NCBI RefSeq assembly: GCF_003725415.1 | Contig: NZ_RJQC01000001.1 | Location: forward strand, 675,604-739,603 | Source of the DNA: Absicoccus porci | GTDB lineage: Bacteria > Bacillota_I > Bacilli_A > Erysipelotrichales > Erysipelotrichaceae | Direction of reading: 5' to 3' | DNA length: 64,000 nt | In this document: positions 53,145-61,040 of the stretch, one piece after another | How positions within the stretch are numbered: the stretch's first letter is position 1 | Layout: every line of letters starts with the position of its first letter | Notes under the pieces: model-generated | Seen by the model: only the letters and a program-made list of their open reading frames with translations | Databases searched by the model: none | Told to the model about the DNA's origin: nothing | Position numbers and translations under genes: made by a program

Positions 53145-54131
53145 ATGAAGCTCGTACAATCTATTCTTACAAAGAACCCCTGCTATACCGCAGGAAGAAA
53201 AATCACTGTAAAAGGACTTATGCTCCACTCCGTCGGATGTCCTCAGCCAAGGGCATCCGTTTTCATTAACAACTGGAACAGCCCTAGCTACAATAATGCC
53301 TGCGTCCACGGTTTTATTGATGGTAACGATGGCACTGTCTATCAGACACTTCCTTGGAATCATCGTGGCTGGCATGCAGGTGGTGCAGCAAACAATACTC
53401 ATATCGGTGTTGAAATGTGTGAACCTGCCTGCATCAAATACACCGGTGGCTCTACTTTTACCTGCAGCGACCTTGCAACTGCAAAGGCTTCTGCAAAGAG
53501 AACCTACAACGCTGCCGTAGAGCTTTTCGCAATGCTCTGCAAGCAGTATGGGCTGAATCCTACTGCTGATGGCGTCATCATTTCTCATAAAGAAGGTCAT
53601 GCCCGTGGCATTGCCTCCAATCACGGAGACCCGGAACATCTCTGGAGAGGTCTTGGCCTTTCTTACACGATGGCTGGATTCCGTAAGGATGTAAAAGCAG
53701 CTATGGGCTCTGGCTCTGCTCCTTCTGATGGAGGTACAAAGCAGCCAGCAACTCAGATGTACCGTGTCCGCAAAACTTGGTCCGATTCCAAGAGTCAGCT
53801 GGGTGCCTATAAGGTACTGGCCAATGCCAAGAAAAAAGCAGATGAGAATTCCGGTTACAAGGTATTTGATGCTTCCGGCAATGTTGTCTACCCAGCTGTA
53901 TCCACACCGGCACCCACTCCTTCCAAGGATACTTCCTATAAAGTTCAGATTGATATCTCTAATCTGAATATCCGCAAAGGACCGGGTACCAACTATGGAA
54001 GAACCGGTCAGTTCACTGGCAAGGGAATCTTTACAATCGTTCAGGAATCCAAGGGTGAAGGTGCTACCCTCTGGGGCAAGCTGAAATCCGGAGCTGGATG
54101 GATTTCTCTCGATTTTGCAAAGAAGTTATAA
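53145..54131 (+). CDS. N-acetylmuramoyl-L-alanine amidase endolysin
   Basis: About 328 residues. Residues 1-190 are an Amidase_2 domain, with zinc ligands in GLMLHSVG and ISHKEGHARG...HGDPEHLW; HRGWHAGG and HIGVEMCE are conserved. The middle (KTWSDSKSQLGAYKVLANAKKKADENSGYKVFD) is an SPOR-like wall-binding segment, and the end (INIRKGPGTNYGRTGQF style, SNLNIRKGPGTNYG) an SH3_3 domain. It cuts peptidoglycan to release phage. ATG 53145 is used; the ATG at 53133 lies inside the holin gene. Confidence 0.95.
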   Translation: MKLVQSILTKNPCYTAGRKITVKGLMLHSVGCPQPRASVFINNWNSPSYNNACVHGFIDGNDGTVYQTLPWNHRGWHAGGAANNTHIGVEMCEPACIKYTGGSTFTCSDLATAKASAKRTYNAAVELFAMLCKQYGLNPTADGVIISHKEGHARGIASNHGDPEHLWRGLGLSYTMAGFRKDVKAAMGSGSAPSDGGTKQPATQMYRVRKTWSDSKSQLGAYKVLANAKKKADENSGYKVFDASGNVVYPAVSTPAPTPSKDTSYKVQIDISNLNIRKGPGTNYGRTGQFTGKGIFTIVQESKGEGATLWGKLKSGAGWISLDFAKKL

Positions 54132-54147
54132 GGCACACCTTTTCACA

Positions 54148-54186
54148 GGGTCTGTGGGAGTTTTCTCCTGCAGGCCCTCTTTTTTT
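54148..54186 (+). terminator. Strong rho-independent terminator after lysis genes
   Basis: A 14-bp stem (AGGGTCTGTGGGAG with CTCCTGCAGGCCCT, some G-T), loop TTTT, then CTTTTTTTATTTTT. Ends the late operon. Confidence 0.85.
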
Positions 54187-54194
54187 ATTTTTGA

Positions 54195-54256
54195 TGGCTC
54201 AAAAGCTCACTTCACCTCCATTGGATAGTGGAGGCAGATAATTTTATCTTTTTTTC
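54195..54256 (+). promoter_or_regulatory. TGGCTCAA repeat (copy 3) with two hairpins
   Basis: TGGCTCAA (54195-54202), 9 nt, TCACCTCCATTGGATA. CCTCCA (54215-54220) pairs with TGGAGG (54229-54234). It is followed by AGATAA/TTATCT (54236-54249) and a T-run, probably another terminator. Same motif and exact spacing as at 20509 and 25213. Confidence 0.65.
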
Positions 54257-54273
54257 GGCCAAACCGCTATCTC

Positions 54274-54313
54274 GCCTCCATTTAGTAGTGAGGAACTTCC
54301 TCAGATTGGAGGC
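54274..54313 (+). promoter_or_regulatory. SD-sequestering hairpin before the HTH-zinc protein
   Basis: GCCTCCA (54274-54280) pairs with TGGAGGC (54307-54313), and TGAGGAA (54289-54295) with TTCCTCA (54297-54303). The right arm is the ribosome-binding site of the ATG at 54319, so folding would block translation, as at 20526-20582. Confidence 0.6.
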
Positions 54314-54318
54314 AAGCT

Positions 54319-54741
54319 ATGACAAGCGAACAGAAACAACAGATACATCTTCTAAGAGAGAAAGGATACGGCTATGCCACCATCGCTGAAGCTCTCGGTC
54401 TTACGAAGAATCAGGTGTCAGCCTATTGCAGAAGAAATAATCTCTCCGGTACAAAAGCAGAACGCACAGTTAGTAGTCGTCCAGATAGTGATTGCTGTCT
54501 TTGCTGCGGAAAGCCGCTGACCCAGACTCCCGGAAGAAAGCCTATCAAGTTTTGCAGCAATGAGTGCCGTGTTAAGTGGTGGAACAGCCATCAGGATATG
54601 GTGAATAAGAAAGCCATCTACTCCTTTACCTGCGCCTGCTGCGGAAAGGAGTTTACTGCTTATGGCAATGCAAAAAGAAAATACTGTTCTCACGCCTGCT
54701 ACATCACCGACCGATTCGGAACCGGCAGCACCAATGACTGA
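54319..54741 (+). CDS. HTH and zinc-finger protein next to the recombinases
   Basis: A 140-residue protein. Residues 1-40 are a sigma region-4-like helix-turn-helix (KGYGYATIAEALGLTKNQVSAYCRRNNL). Two zinc-binding domains follow: CCLCCGKPL...FCSNECRVKWW (about 55-90) and CACCGKEF...KYCSHACYI (about 102-132). It is a DNA-binding regulator; relatives lie beside serine recombinases in clostridial mobile elements. Its ribosome-binding site is in a hairpin. It could control the recombinases or act as the directionality factor; either is unproven. Confidence 0.8.
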   Translation: MTSEQKQQIHLLREKGYGYATIAEALGLTKNQVSAYCRRNNLSGTKAERTVSSRPDSDCCLCCGKPLTQTPGRKPIKFCSNECRVKWWNSHQDMVNKKAIYSFTCACCGKEFTAYGNAKRKYCSHACYITDRFGTGSTND

Positions 54742-54913
54742 TGAACAATTCGAGCGTGAAAAACGCTATCAGGCAAGCATGAATCTCTTCCAGAATATGC
54801 TCAACAAGGGCCTCATTACCCCTGAACAGTACGCCATAATTGATACAAAGATGCTGGAAAAATACCAGCCACTATTGGGTACATTATTTGCCACAGATGG
54901 CTTGACTATATAG
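54734..54913 (+). CDS. SHOCT domain small protein
   Basis: A 59-residue protein: EREKRYQASMNLFQNMLNKGLITPEQYAIIDTKMLEKYQPLLGTLF matches the SHOCT helical hairpin (MLNKGLITPEQY-type turn). Its ATG at 54734 overlaps the preceding gene by 8 bp and depends on coupled translation. SHOCT proteins next to serine recombinases are common in clostridial phages and conjugative elements. Function unknown. Confidence 0.85.
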   Translation: MTDEQFEREKRYQASMNLFQNMLNKGLITPEQYAIIDTKMLEKYQPLLGTLFATDGLTI

Positions 54914-54930
54914 CCTTTTAGAGTGATGTA
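54902..54930 (+). promoter_or_regulatory. Promoter cassette 4, before the serine recombinases
   Basis: TTGACT-N17-GATGTA (54902-54930), sharing CCTTTTAGAGTGATGTATAG with the three cassettes between the terminase genes. It overlaps the end of the SHOCT gene and lies 24 bp before the recombinase start. No inverted repeat arms as long as those of cassettes 2 and 3 are seen. Confidence 0.65.
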
Positions 54931-54954
54931 TAGTAATGGAAAGGAGCTGATTTC

Positions 54955-56736
54955 ATGCGAAAAATCAACAAAATCGAGCCAAAGATACCGACGCTGCCGA
55001 CCAGAAAAAAGGTCGCTGCATACGCCAGAGTTTCAATGGAAACAGAGAGGCTCCACCATTCTTTATCAGCTCAGGTCAGTTACTACAGTGAACTGATTCA
55101 GCGCAATCCTGAATGGGAGTACGTTGGCGTATATGCAGATGACGGTATCACCGGCACACAAACAAATCGAGAAGAATTTCAAAGGCTTATGGCAGATTGC
55201 GAAGCTGGCAAGATAGACATTATTCTTACCAAGTCCATCTCCCGTTTTGCAAGAAACACCGTAGACCTTCTCCAGACAGTCCGTCACCTAAAGGAGCTTG
55301 GAATTGAAGTCCGCTTTGAAAAGGAACACATCAATTCACTCTCCGGCGATGGCGAGGTCATGCTGACGCTTCTGGCATCCTTTGCACAGGAAGAAAGCAT
55401 CAGTATCAGCAACAATGTCAAATGGGGCACCAGAAAACGTTTCGAACAGGGAATTCCAAACGGTCGCTTTATGATTTACGGCTATCGCTGGGAAGGTGAC
55501 CATCTTGTCATTGAACCAGAAGAAGCCAAAATCGTAAAACTCATCTTCAACAATTTTCTCAAAGGTCTCTCCGCTGAGGCCACAGAAAAGCAGCTCGAAG
55601 AAATGGGTGTAAAGTCCTATAAGGGACAGCACTTTGGAAATACATCCATCCGCCAGATTCTTGGAAACATTACCTACACTGGTAACCTTCTCTTTCAAAA
55701 GGAATATGTGGTTGACCCACTGACAAAGAAAACCAGAAAGAATAAGGGTGAGTTGCCACAGTATTATGTTGAGAACACCCACGAGGCTATCATCGACAAA
55801 GAAACCTTCGATACGGTCCAAGAAGAAATCAAAAGGCGCAGGTCCCTTGGTGTGTTTGCAAACTGGAGCATTAACACCACCTGCTTTACCAGCAAGGTAA
55901 AATGCAGCAAATGCGGCATGAGCTACCGACGCAGTGGAAAGCGCCAACGCAAGAATCCGGACGAAGTTTACTATGTCTGGATATGCCGCAGCAAGAGCGA
56001 CAAAGGTGCGAAGGCCTGTAGCGCCAAAACTATCCCGGAAAAGACGCTCAAACAGTGCTGTACTACTGTTCTTGGCCTTTCAGAATTTGACGAGGATGTC
56101 TTCTTGGATAAGGTTGAAAAGATTGTAGTTGTTGGTGACGACCAGCTGGACTTCTACTTCTATGATGGCCATATTGTAAACCACAAGTGGAAATCCACTG
56201 CCAGAACAGATTGCTGGTCTGATGAGCGTCGTAAGGCTTGGGGCGAACTTCATAAAGGTAAGAACTTCAGGAAAAAAGACCAGAATCCATTCACCGGCTA
56301 CTTCCGCTGCCCTAACTGTGGCGGTAACTTCCGAAGACAATCCAGAACCTATGTGGATGGCACAAAATTCACTTACTGGCATTGTGTAAACGGAACCAGC
56401 TGCGGAAATAAAAGCAAGCTGCCAGAAGAGACAGCAAAACAATTTATAGCCGATGCTGCTGGTACACCCGAATTTGACGCTGATGCCTTCCACGATAAGA
56501 TTGAAGCCATTTATATGACCGATACTTATGAGGCGACCATCCACATGAAGGATGGAAGCAAAATCGTCAGGACATGGGAGCCATTAAAGCGTCGAGGCCA
56601 CAAGCATACCGAGGAATACAAAGAGCATATGCGACGGCTCATGAAGGAGCGCTGGACAGATGAGCGCAAACAAGAAATGAGCGACAAAATGAAAAAGATA
56701 AGGAGTGAGAAATATTGGGCGTCAACAGGAAAGTAA
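54955..56736 (+). CDS. Large serine recombinase 1
   Basis: A 593-residue site-specific recombinase. The catalytic domain starts VAAYARVSMETERLHHS, with the nucleophile Ser in RVS (residue 25) and Arg in SISRFARNTVDL (about 85); the long helix follows, then the recombinase domain (GTRKRFEQGIPNG...) and two zinc ribbons: CSKCGMSYRR near 318 and CPNCGGNFRR near 448. A second ribbon is less usual and may help choose the site. It is the likely integrase or one of a pair. Starts after AAAGGAG. The next recombinase overlaps by 22 bp. Confidence 0.95.
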   Translation: MRKINKIEPKIPTLPTRKKVAAYARVSMETERLHHSLSAQVSYYSELIQRNPEWEYVGVYADDGITGTQTNREEFQRLMADCEAGKIDIILTKSISRFARNTVDLLQTVRHLKELGIEVRFEKEHINSLSGDGEVMLTLLASFAQEESISISNNVKWGTRKRFEQGIPNGRFMIYGYRWEGDHLVIEPEEAKIVKLIFNNFLKGLSAEATEKQLEEMGVKSYKGQHFGNTSIRQILGNITYTGNLLFQKEYVVDPLTKKTRKNKGELPQYYVENTHEAIIDKETFDTVQEEIKRRRSLGVFANWSINTTCFTSKVKCSKCGMSYRRSGKRQRKNPDEVYYVWICRSKSDKGAKACSAKTIPEKTLKQCCTTVLGLSEFDEDVFLDKVEKIVVVGDDQLDFYFYDGHIVNHKWKSTARTDCWSDERRKAWGELHKGKNFRKKDQNPFTGYFRCPNCGGNFRRQSRTYVDGTKFTYWHCVNGTSCGNKSKLPEETAKQFIADAAGTPEFDADAFHDKIEAIYMTDTYEATIHMKDGSKIVRTWEPLKRRGHKHTEEYKEHMRRLMKERWTDERKQEMSDKMKKIRSEKYWASTGK

Positions 56737-58298
56737 AAACCATACCGGCTACGCTGACAAAGTTTACAGCTACGCCGATTACAGAACAGAAAAAGCGCAG
56801 GACTGCTGGATATGCCCGTGTTTCCACCGACCATGATGACCAGTTCACCAGCTACGCTGCGCAGATTGATTATTATACCAACTACATCAAAGGCCGTGAC
56901 GATTGGGAGTTCGTGGATGTCTATACCGATGAAGGTATCACCGGAACCAGCACCAAACGTCGAGAGGGCTTCAAGAATATGATTGCTGATGCCCTTGATG
57001 GCAAGATAGACCTAATCGTCACCAAGTCGGTCAGCCGATTTGCCAGAAACACGGTAGACAGCTTGACTACCATCCGTAAGCTCAAGGAAAAAGGCGTAGA
57101 AGTCTACTTCGAGAAGGAAAACATCTGGACCTTCGACAGCAAAGGCGAGCTGCTGCTTACCATCATGTCCTCACTGGCACAGGAAGAAAGCCGCTCCATT
57201 TCAGAGAACTGTACATGGGGCCAGCGAAAGCGATTTGCAGACGGTAAGGTCACCGTTCCCTTCAAGAGATTTCTTGGCTACGACCGTGGCCCAGACGGAA
57301 ACCTTGTAGTAAATCCAGAACAGGCCGTTACCATCAAACGAATTTACAGTATGTTCCTTCAGGGAATGACCTATCACGGGATAGCAAAACAGCTCACCGA
57401 TGACGGCATCCTGACACCGGGCGGCAAAACAAACTGGAACCAATCAGCTGTAAAAAGCATTCTCACAAACGAAAAGTACAAAGGTGATGCCCTTTTGCAG
57501 AAGTCCTACACTACTGACTTCCTTACTAAGAAGACCAAGGTCAATGAAGGAGAAATCCCACAGTATTATGTAGAGAATAACCACGAAGCCATTATCGAGC
57601 CGGAAGTATTCGAAATGGTCCAGCGTGAGATATTGAAGCGAGGTCGAGGCAAGAAATACCACAGTGGAGTTCACATCTTCTCCACTAAAATAAAATGCGG
57701 CTGCTGCGGAAGCTGGTACGGCTCAAAGGTCTGGCATTCCAACAGCAAATACCGTAAGGTCATCTGGCAATGCAATCACAAATTCGATAATGATGAGCGC
57801 TGCGATACGCCTCACCTTTACGAAGATGACATCAAGGCAGCATTCCTTTCCGCAGCAAACCAGCTGCTCTCCTGCAAGGACAGTGTCATTGCCGATGCTG
57901 AAGAAATGATGTCCGCCATCCTTGATACCACAGTATTGGAAAAAGAACAGGATGAGCTGCTCGAAGAGACACAGCTTATTTCCGAGATGGTCCAAGCCGC
58001 CATTAGAGAAAATGCTACCGTTGCCCTAGACCAAACCGAATACCAGAAACGCTACGACAGCCTTTCGACAAAATTCGACAAATCAAAAGCAAGGCTCGAA
58101 CAGGTCATGGCCGACCTGCAACAGATGCAACTACAAAGAGCTGAATACGAATCCTTCCTCAAAACCTTCAAGCAGCTGCCGGACTCCTTGGAAGAGTTCA
58201 GCATTGACAGCTGGAATAGTCTTGTAGAATACGCAACAGTCTACAGCACTGACGACATCCGCTTCACCTTCAAGAACGGTCAGGAAATCAAGGCATAA
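56715..58298 (+). CDS. Large serine recombinase 2
   Basis: A 527-residue recombinase. Start is TTG 56715 with AAGGAG about 9 nt upstream. The catalytic Ser is in GYARVSTDHDDQ (about 35), with the Arg box in SVSRFARNTVDSL. The recombinase domain (FKRFLGYDRGPDG), zinc ribbon (CGCCGSWYGS...CNHKFDNDERC) and final coiled coil (EKEQDELLEETQLISEMV) are all present. Pairs like this, both intact, may form hetero-complexes or divide integration and excision between them. It ends just before a terminator. Confidence 0.95.
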   Translation: MGVNRKVKTIPATLTKFTATPITEQKKRRTAGYARVSTDHDDQFTSYAAQIDYYTNYIKGRDDWEFVDVYTDEGITGTSTKRREGFKNMIADALDGKIDLIVTKSVSRFARNTVDSLTTIRKLKEKGVEVYFEKENIWTFDSKGELLLTIMSSLAQEESRSISENCTWGQRKRFADGKVTVPFKRFLGYDRGPDGNLVVNPEQAVTIKRIYSMFLQGMTYHGIAKQLTDDGILTPGGKTNWNQSAVKSILTNEKYKGDALLQKSYTTDFLTKKTKVNEGEIPQYYVENNHEAIIEPEVFEMVQREILKRGRGKKYHSGVHIFSTKIKCGCCGSWYGSKVWHSNSKYRKVIWQCNHKFDNDERCDTPHLYEDDIKAAFLSAANQLLSCKDSVIADAEEMMSAILDTTVLEKEQDELLEETQLISEMVQAAIRENATVALDQTEYQKRYDSLSTKFDKSKARLEQVMADLQQMQLQRAEYESFLKTFKQLPDSLEEFSIDSWNSLVEYATVYSTDDIRFTFKNGQEIKA

Positions 58299-58302
58299 AA
58301 GT

Positions 58303-58347
58303 ACAGCCCCACCACTGGATTTTACTCCAGTAGTGAGGCTGTTTTTT
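58303..58347 (+). terminator. Terminator after recombinases
   Basis: A stem of CAGCC with GGCTG joined to ACTGGA with TCCAGT, loop TTTAC, then TTTTTT (58342-58347). It lies between the converging recombinase and minus-strand genes and may serve both. Confidence 0.85.
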
Positions 58348-58471
58348 ACTTCTGTTCAATCTGAGGATTTGCAGGCAACGTCCTCTTTATTAGCTCAAGG
58401 ATAATTTCCTTGACACTATCAACAATTTTAATAGCTACTTCATCACTAAACACATTTCTTTTTTCTTCCAT
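58346..58471 (-). CDS. Small protein downstream of the repressor, unknown
   Basis: A 41-residue protein with an amphipathic helix (DEVAIKIVDSVKEIILELIKRTLP). GGAGG is 7 nt upstream of the ATG at 58471; a longer frame from 58531 lacks such a site. It begins 16 bp after the XRE gene and could be a small partner such as an antirepressor or a membrane-associated peptide. No family recognised. Confidence 0.5.
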   Translation of the reverse strand: MEEKRNVFSDEVAIKIVDSVKEIILELIKRTLPANPQIEQK

Positions 58472-58487
58472 AGGATAACCTCCGCAA

Positions 58488-58787
58488 TTATATTTTTTCC
58501 AAGTTGTCGATAAATACTTGAAGTCCAGCAAGTAAACCCGGATATTTTTTCAAGAAATCATCTGGTTGCTTCTTTTTCAAATAGTTCAATTCGTCTTCAA
58601 AAAGCGCATCGAGTGAGATGTCGAGTTTAGCCGCCAGAACGAGTAGCTTCTCTACTTCTGGATAACCACCGTCACGCTCCCATTTAGATACAGCCTGACG
58701 GCTAAAGTTCTCACCGAAGAAATCGGCCACGTCGTCTTGGGACAGTCCTTTTTCTTCTCTTCTGGCTTTTAGCTTCTCACCAAACAT
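58488..58787 (-). CDS. XRE-family repressor-like protein
   Basis: About 99 residues. The N-terminal Cro/CI-type helix-turn-helix is clear: GEKLKARREEKGLSQDDVADFFGENFSRQAVSKWERDGGYPEVEKLLVLAAKLDISLDALF. The C-terminal 35 residues (DDFLKKYPGLLAGLQVFIDNL) may dimerise. No peptidase domain for SOS cleavage is present. GAGAGGTG lies just upstream. Position beside the recombinases and right junction suggests it is the lysogeny repressor, but the early genes it would control are 38 kb away. Confidence 0.9.
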   Translation of the reverse strand: MFGEKLKARREEKGLSQDDVADFFGENFSRQAVSKWERDGGYPEVEKLLVLAAKLDISLDALFEDELNYLKKKQPDDFLKKYPGLLAGLQVFIDNLEKI

Positions 58788-58858
58788 ATCAATCACCTCT
58801 CTTTCTGATTACATTTTACTTGCTATGGAAGAAAAAATCGAAAACCTGAATTTGCATC

Positions 58859-58877
58859 TAGCAACTTGAAGTTGCTA
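58859..58877. promoter_or_regulatory. Palindrome upstream of the XRE gene
   Basis: TAGCAACTTGAAGTTGCTA, a perfect palindrome with one central base, located 72 bp upstream of the XRE ATG and just below the end of the next gene. It could be the operator of the repressor; it also resembles a terminator stem, but no T-run follows. Confidence 0.45.
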
Positions 58878-58881
58878 ATCT

Positions 58882-60060
58882 CTATTTTGAATCTTGTTCG
58901 TTCTCATCATGTTCAGGCAAAGCATATCCACCAGTCATATCTGATAAAAATGGATAATAGTGGAATGGCTCATCCTGACAGATAGCCATAAACATTTCAT
59001 GCTCATATCCAGTGGTTTGTGGCGTGTATTTTCGATAATATACTTCTTTTTCATCCTTAATGCTTAATGACACTCCATCGTCTGGCTTCATTATCCCAAC
59101 AATTCTTTCGGACGCAGAGTCTCTAAGCATAATAATTGGATACGGAGAATTGAATACCTCAATGCTCTCCTCCTCCGAACCGTTCATTCGGTCGCAGACA
59201 AGAAGGACTTGATATGAATCTTGAATATTGGCTGCATCCACCTCTATATAGTGATAATGATTAACTGGGGAGCGCATAGCCTTATAATCCTCTTCGCTTC
59301 CAAAGAATAAATAAGTTTTCGGGTTATATAATCTATGTGCAACATGTTGATTGTCTACATTGGCGAAAAAGGTCTCTATGTATGTCTTGGAATCGTCCAA
59401 GATACTGCTGCAAAAATTTATTTTCTTTTTCAACAAATCAAGCGCATTTTCTTTGACATGCGGTCTTCCGTCTTTTTCAAACTCTGGTACTGCAACGCTC
59501 CCTTTGACTGCTAAAATATCAAACTTGTTTTCAACATATATCTGACGTCTATGCTTTAATGTATTGTTATAGTCAGCAATATAGAGATACTCCTGATTAG
59601 TTGGCAGCGCAATTACGTCCGTTATAAATTGTCCTGTATATTCAGGGAAAGAAGCCATCTTTCCTGCAACCTTTGTAAGCGATACTCGCTCCATCGGTAA
59701 TCCATCTTCTGCAAATAGACTTGCATTTAACCACTGAGCAAACGTGTCAAAGAAATTATGCAATAAGCTCAATATCTCCATTGTGAGCTTATCCATAATC
59801 ACTGTGGGAGATGCTTCCACTCCTAAATAATTAACACTATTGGTATGCGCAGAATATGTTCCTTTACCTTTCGTGGCTGCATCTCTATAAAATTCTTCTG
59901 CCACATCTGTTTCTTTTTTCTGATAATCTGCAACAACATTATTTAATGCCGATAGGCTCAATTGGGCCAAATACAATTTATAACTACATGCTTCATAATA
60001 CTGATATGCATCAACCATCTTCTTATCTTTCAAAAATTTTATAAACTTGTAATCTGTCAT
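58882..60060 (-). CDS. Unknown 392-residue protein next to attR
   Basis: A protein with an all-helical N-terminal half (YQYYEACSYKLYLAQLSLSALNNVVADYQ; LSLLHNFFDTFAQWLNASLF) that includes YIADYNNTLKHRRQIYV (about 163-179), a pattern seen in some HEPN-like domains but not sufficient to name one. The C-terminal half is beta-rich. It begins directly after the preceding gene's stop (TAGATG), so the two are co-translated. Lying between repressor and right junction in a lysogen-expressed region, it may be a superinfection-exclusion or defence protein. No family recognised. Confidence 0.6.
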   Translation of the reverse strand: MTDYKFIKFLKDKKMVDAYQYYEACSYKLYLAQLSLSALNNVVADYQKKETDVAEEFYRDAATKGKGTYSAHTNSVNYLGVEASPTVIMDKLTMEILSLLHNFFDTFAQWLNASLFAEDGLPMERVSLTKVAGKMASFPEYTGQFITDVIALPTNQEYLYIADYNNTLKHRRQIYVENKFDILAVKGSVAVPEFEKDGRPHVKENALDLLKKKINFCSSILDDSKTYIETFFANVDNQHVAHRLYNPKTYLFFGSEEDYKAMRSPVNHYHYIEVDAANIQDSYQVLLVCDRMNGSEEESIEVFNSPYPIIMLRDSASERIVGIMKPDDGVSLSIKDEKEVYYRKYTPQTTGYEHEMFMAICQDEPFHYYPFLSDMTGGYALPEHDENEQDSK

Positions 60061-60246
60061 CTAAAACACCCCTTCACTTTTAAATTTTGCGTATATCTCT
60101 AGCATCTGCTTCCCAATGACTTCCGGTTCACACTTGTTAGCTTCGCAAATCATCCTCAAGCCATCCGGTGTAAGTATTCTTCCGTATGTCCTATCTTCAC
60201 ACAGTTTATTATAATCTTCCAGCTGCTTCTTTGTAATTGTTGGCAT
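60061..60246 (-). CDS. Small helical protein beside attR, unknown
   Basis: A 61-residue protein starting at ATG 60246 with GGAGG 8 nt upstream: TITKKQLEDYNKLCEDRTYGRILTPDGLRMICEANKCEPEVIGKQMLEIYAKF. It appears to be a bundle of three helices. It is the gene nearest to the right junction, about 115 bp away, and is coupled to the 392-residue gene. Small proteins near the attachment site are sometimes recombination directionality factors; here no sequence hallmark supports that. Confidence 0.65.
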   Translation of the reverse strand: MPTITKKQLEDYNKLCEDRTYGRILTPDGLRMICEANKCEPEVIGKQMLEIYAKFKSEGVF

Positions 60247-60285
60247 GTATAAAACCTCCGTATAAAAAAATAAGCCGGTACGGGA

Positions 60286-60317
60286 CCGACACCTCAAACG
60301 ACACCCCGACACCTCAA
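60286..60317. repeat. 20-bp spaced direct repeat CCGACACCTCAA near attR
   Basis: CCGACACCTCAA occurs at 60286-60297 and 60306-60317, two helical turns apart, 44 bp from the crossover. It could be a binding site for a recombinase or a directionality factor. Confidence 0.45.
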
Positions 60318-60320
60318 GGG

Positions 60321-61040
60321 TTATGCAACATTAAATTGTATTAAATAGCGAGTCTTAATTTCGTAAACTTTATTGATAGATGTTTTGCCTACAGTTCCCA
60401 ATTTTGTCAAAAGTACTGAAACCTGTGAAGGTGTGAAAAACTCACCTCCAGACTTACCTGCATTAGACGCATACATAGACATCAAATATTCATAAGCATC
60501 TCCAAACGCATCAATATCATGATCTGAGATAGAACCCAGCTTCATATCGCGAATACCAATCAGCAATTTAGCAAGTCGTTTGTTTCTTTGTGCAACAGTA
60601 TTTCCCAATTTATTGCTATTAACATCAAAATCATCAAACAATCCAGAAAAATCAGCTTCTGATTCTGTACCAGATGCGGATTCTTCAATATGTCGGAATA
60701 CTTTTTCTAATGTTTCGTTTAAGTTTTCATCTTTTTCAGCACGACTACAAACATTGGAAAAAAGTTCACTTGGCAAGATAAAATATCCCTTTTCATTTAC
60801 CAGTCCTTCTCGTGCTTCTTCTGCTTCATCATCTGACATTTTTGCATAATCAAAATCGGTGTTTCCTGCATCCCATTCGCCCTGATTGATATAATATGTC
60901 AAATCTTCTGATATATAACGATAAAACATCGTGCCAAGAACATAATTTTTAAAATCCCAACCATCTACGGCTCCTCGTAGATCATCAGCTATGCTCCATA
61001 TAGCACGATGTAATTCTTCTCTTTGATTATTATTTGGCAT
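60321..61040 (-). pseudogene. hsdM: Type I DNA methyltransferase, 5' fragment (host hsdM split by prophage)
   Basis: The first 226 native residues of the resident HsdM (60363-61040) plus 13 residues read from the phage. The N-terminal helical domain (ELHRAIWSIADDLRGAVDGWDFKNYVLGTMFYRYISEDL) and GGEFFTPSQVSVLLTKLGTVGKTSINKVY leading to motif I are intact, but motif I itself lies 56 kb away at 4555. GGGAG precedes the ATG at 61040. An IS66 element begins 41 bp upstream of the start, so the native promoter may also be lost. The truncated product cannot bind AdoMet. Confidence 0.95.
60341..60382. other. attR: right prophage-chromosome junction
   Basis: On the minus strand AATAAAGTTTACGAAATTAAG. 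The GA (plus-strand 60361-60362) is the shared core. To its right lies HsdM code (SINKVY); to its left 13 foreign codons (EIKTRYLIQFNVA) lead to a stop at 60321. Joining GTTTACGA here to GATCCCGCG of attL restores hsdM. Confidence 0.88.

Larger units (their letters stand above)
4554..60361. mobile_element. Integrated temperate siphophage (about 55.8 kb) inside hsdM
   Basis: The boundaries come from the split hsdM gene. The inserted DNA carries, from left to right, a minus-strand defence operon, then a plus-strand replication, packaging, head, tail and lysis series, two serine recombinases, a repressor-like gene and a short minus-strand group next to the right junction. Head genes are of HK97 type and the tape measure is long, so the particle should be a long-tailed siphophage. 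No core structural gene is visibly broken, so the prophage may be inducible. Base composition of the structural region is visibly richer in GC than the host flanks. Confidence 0.93.
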
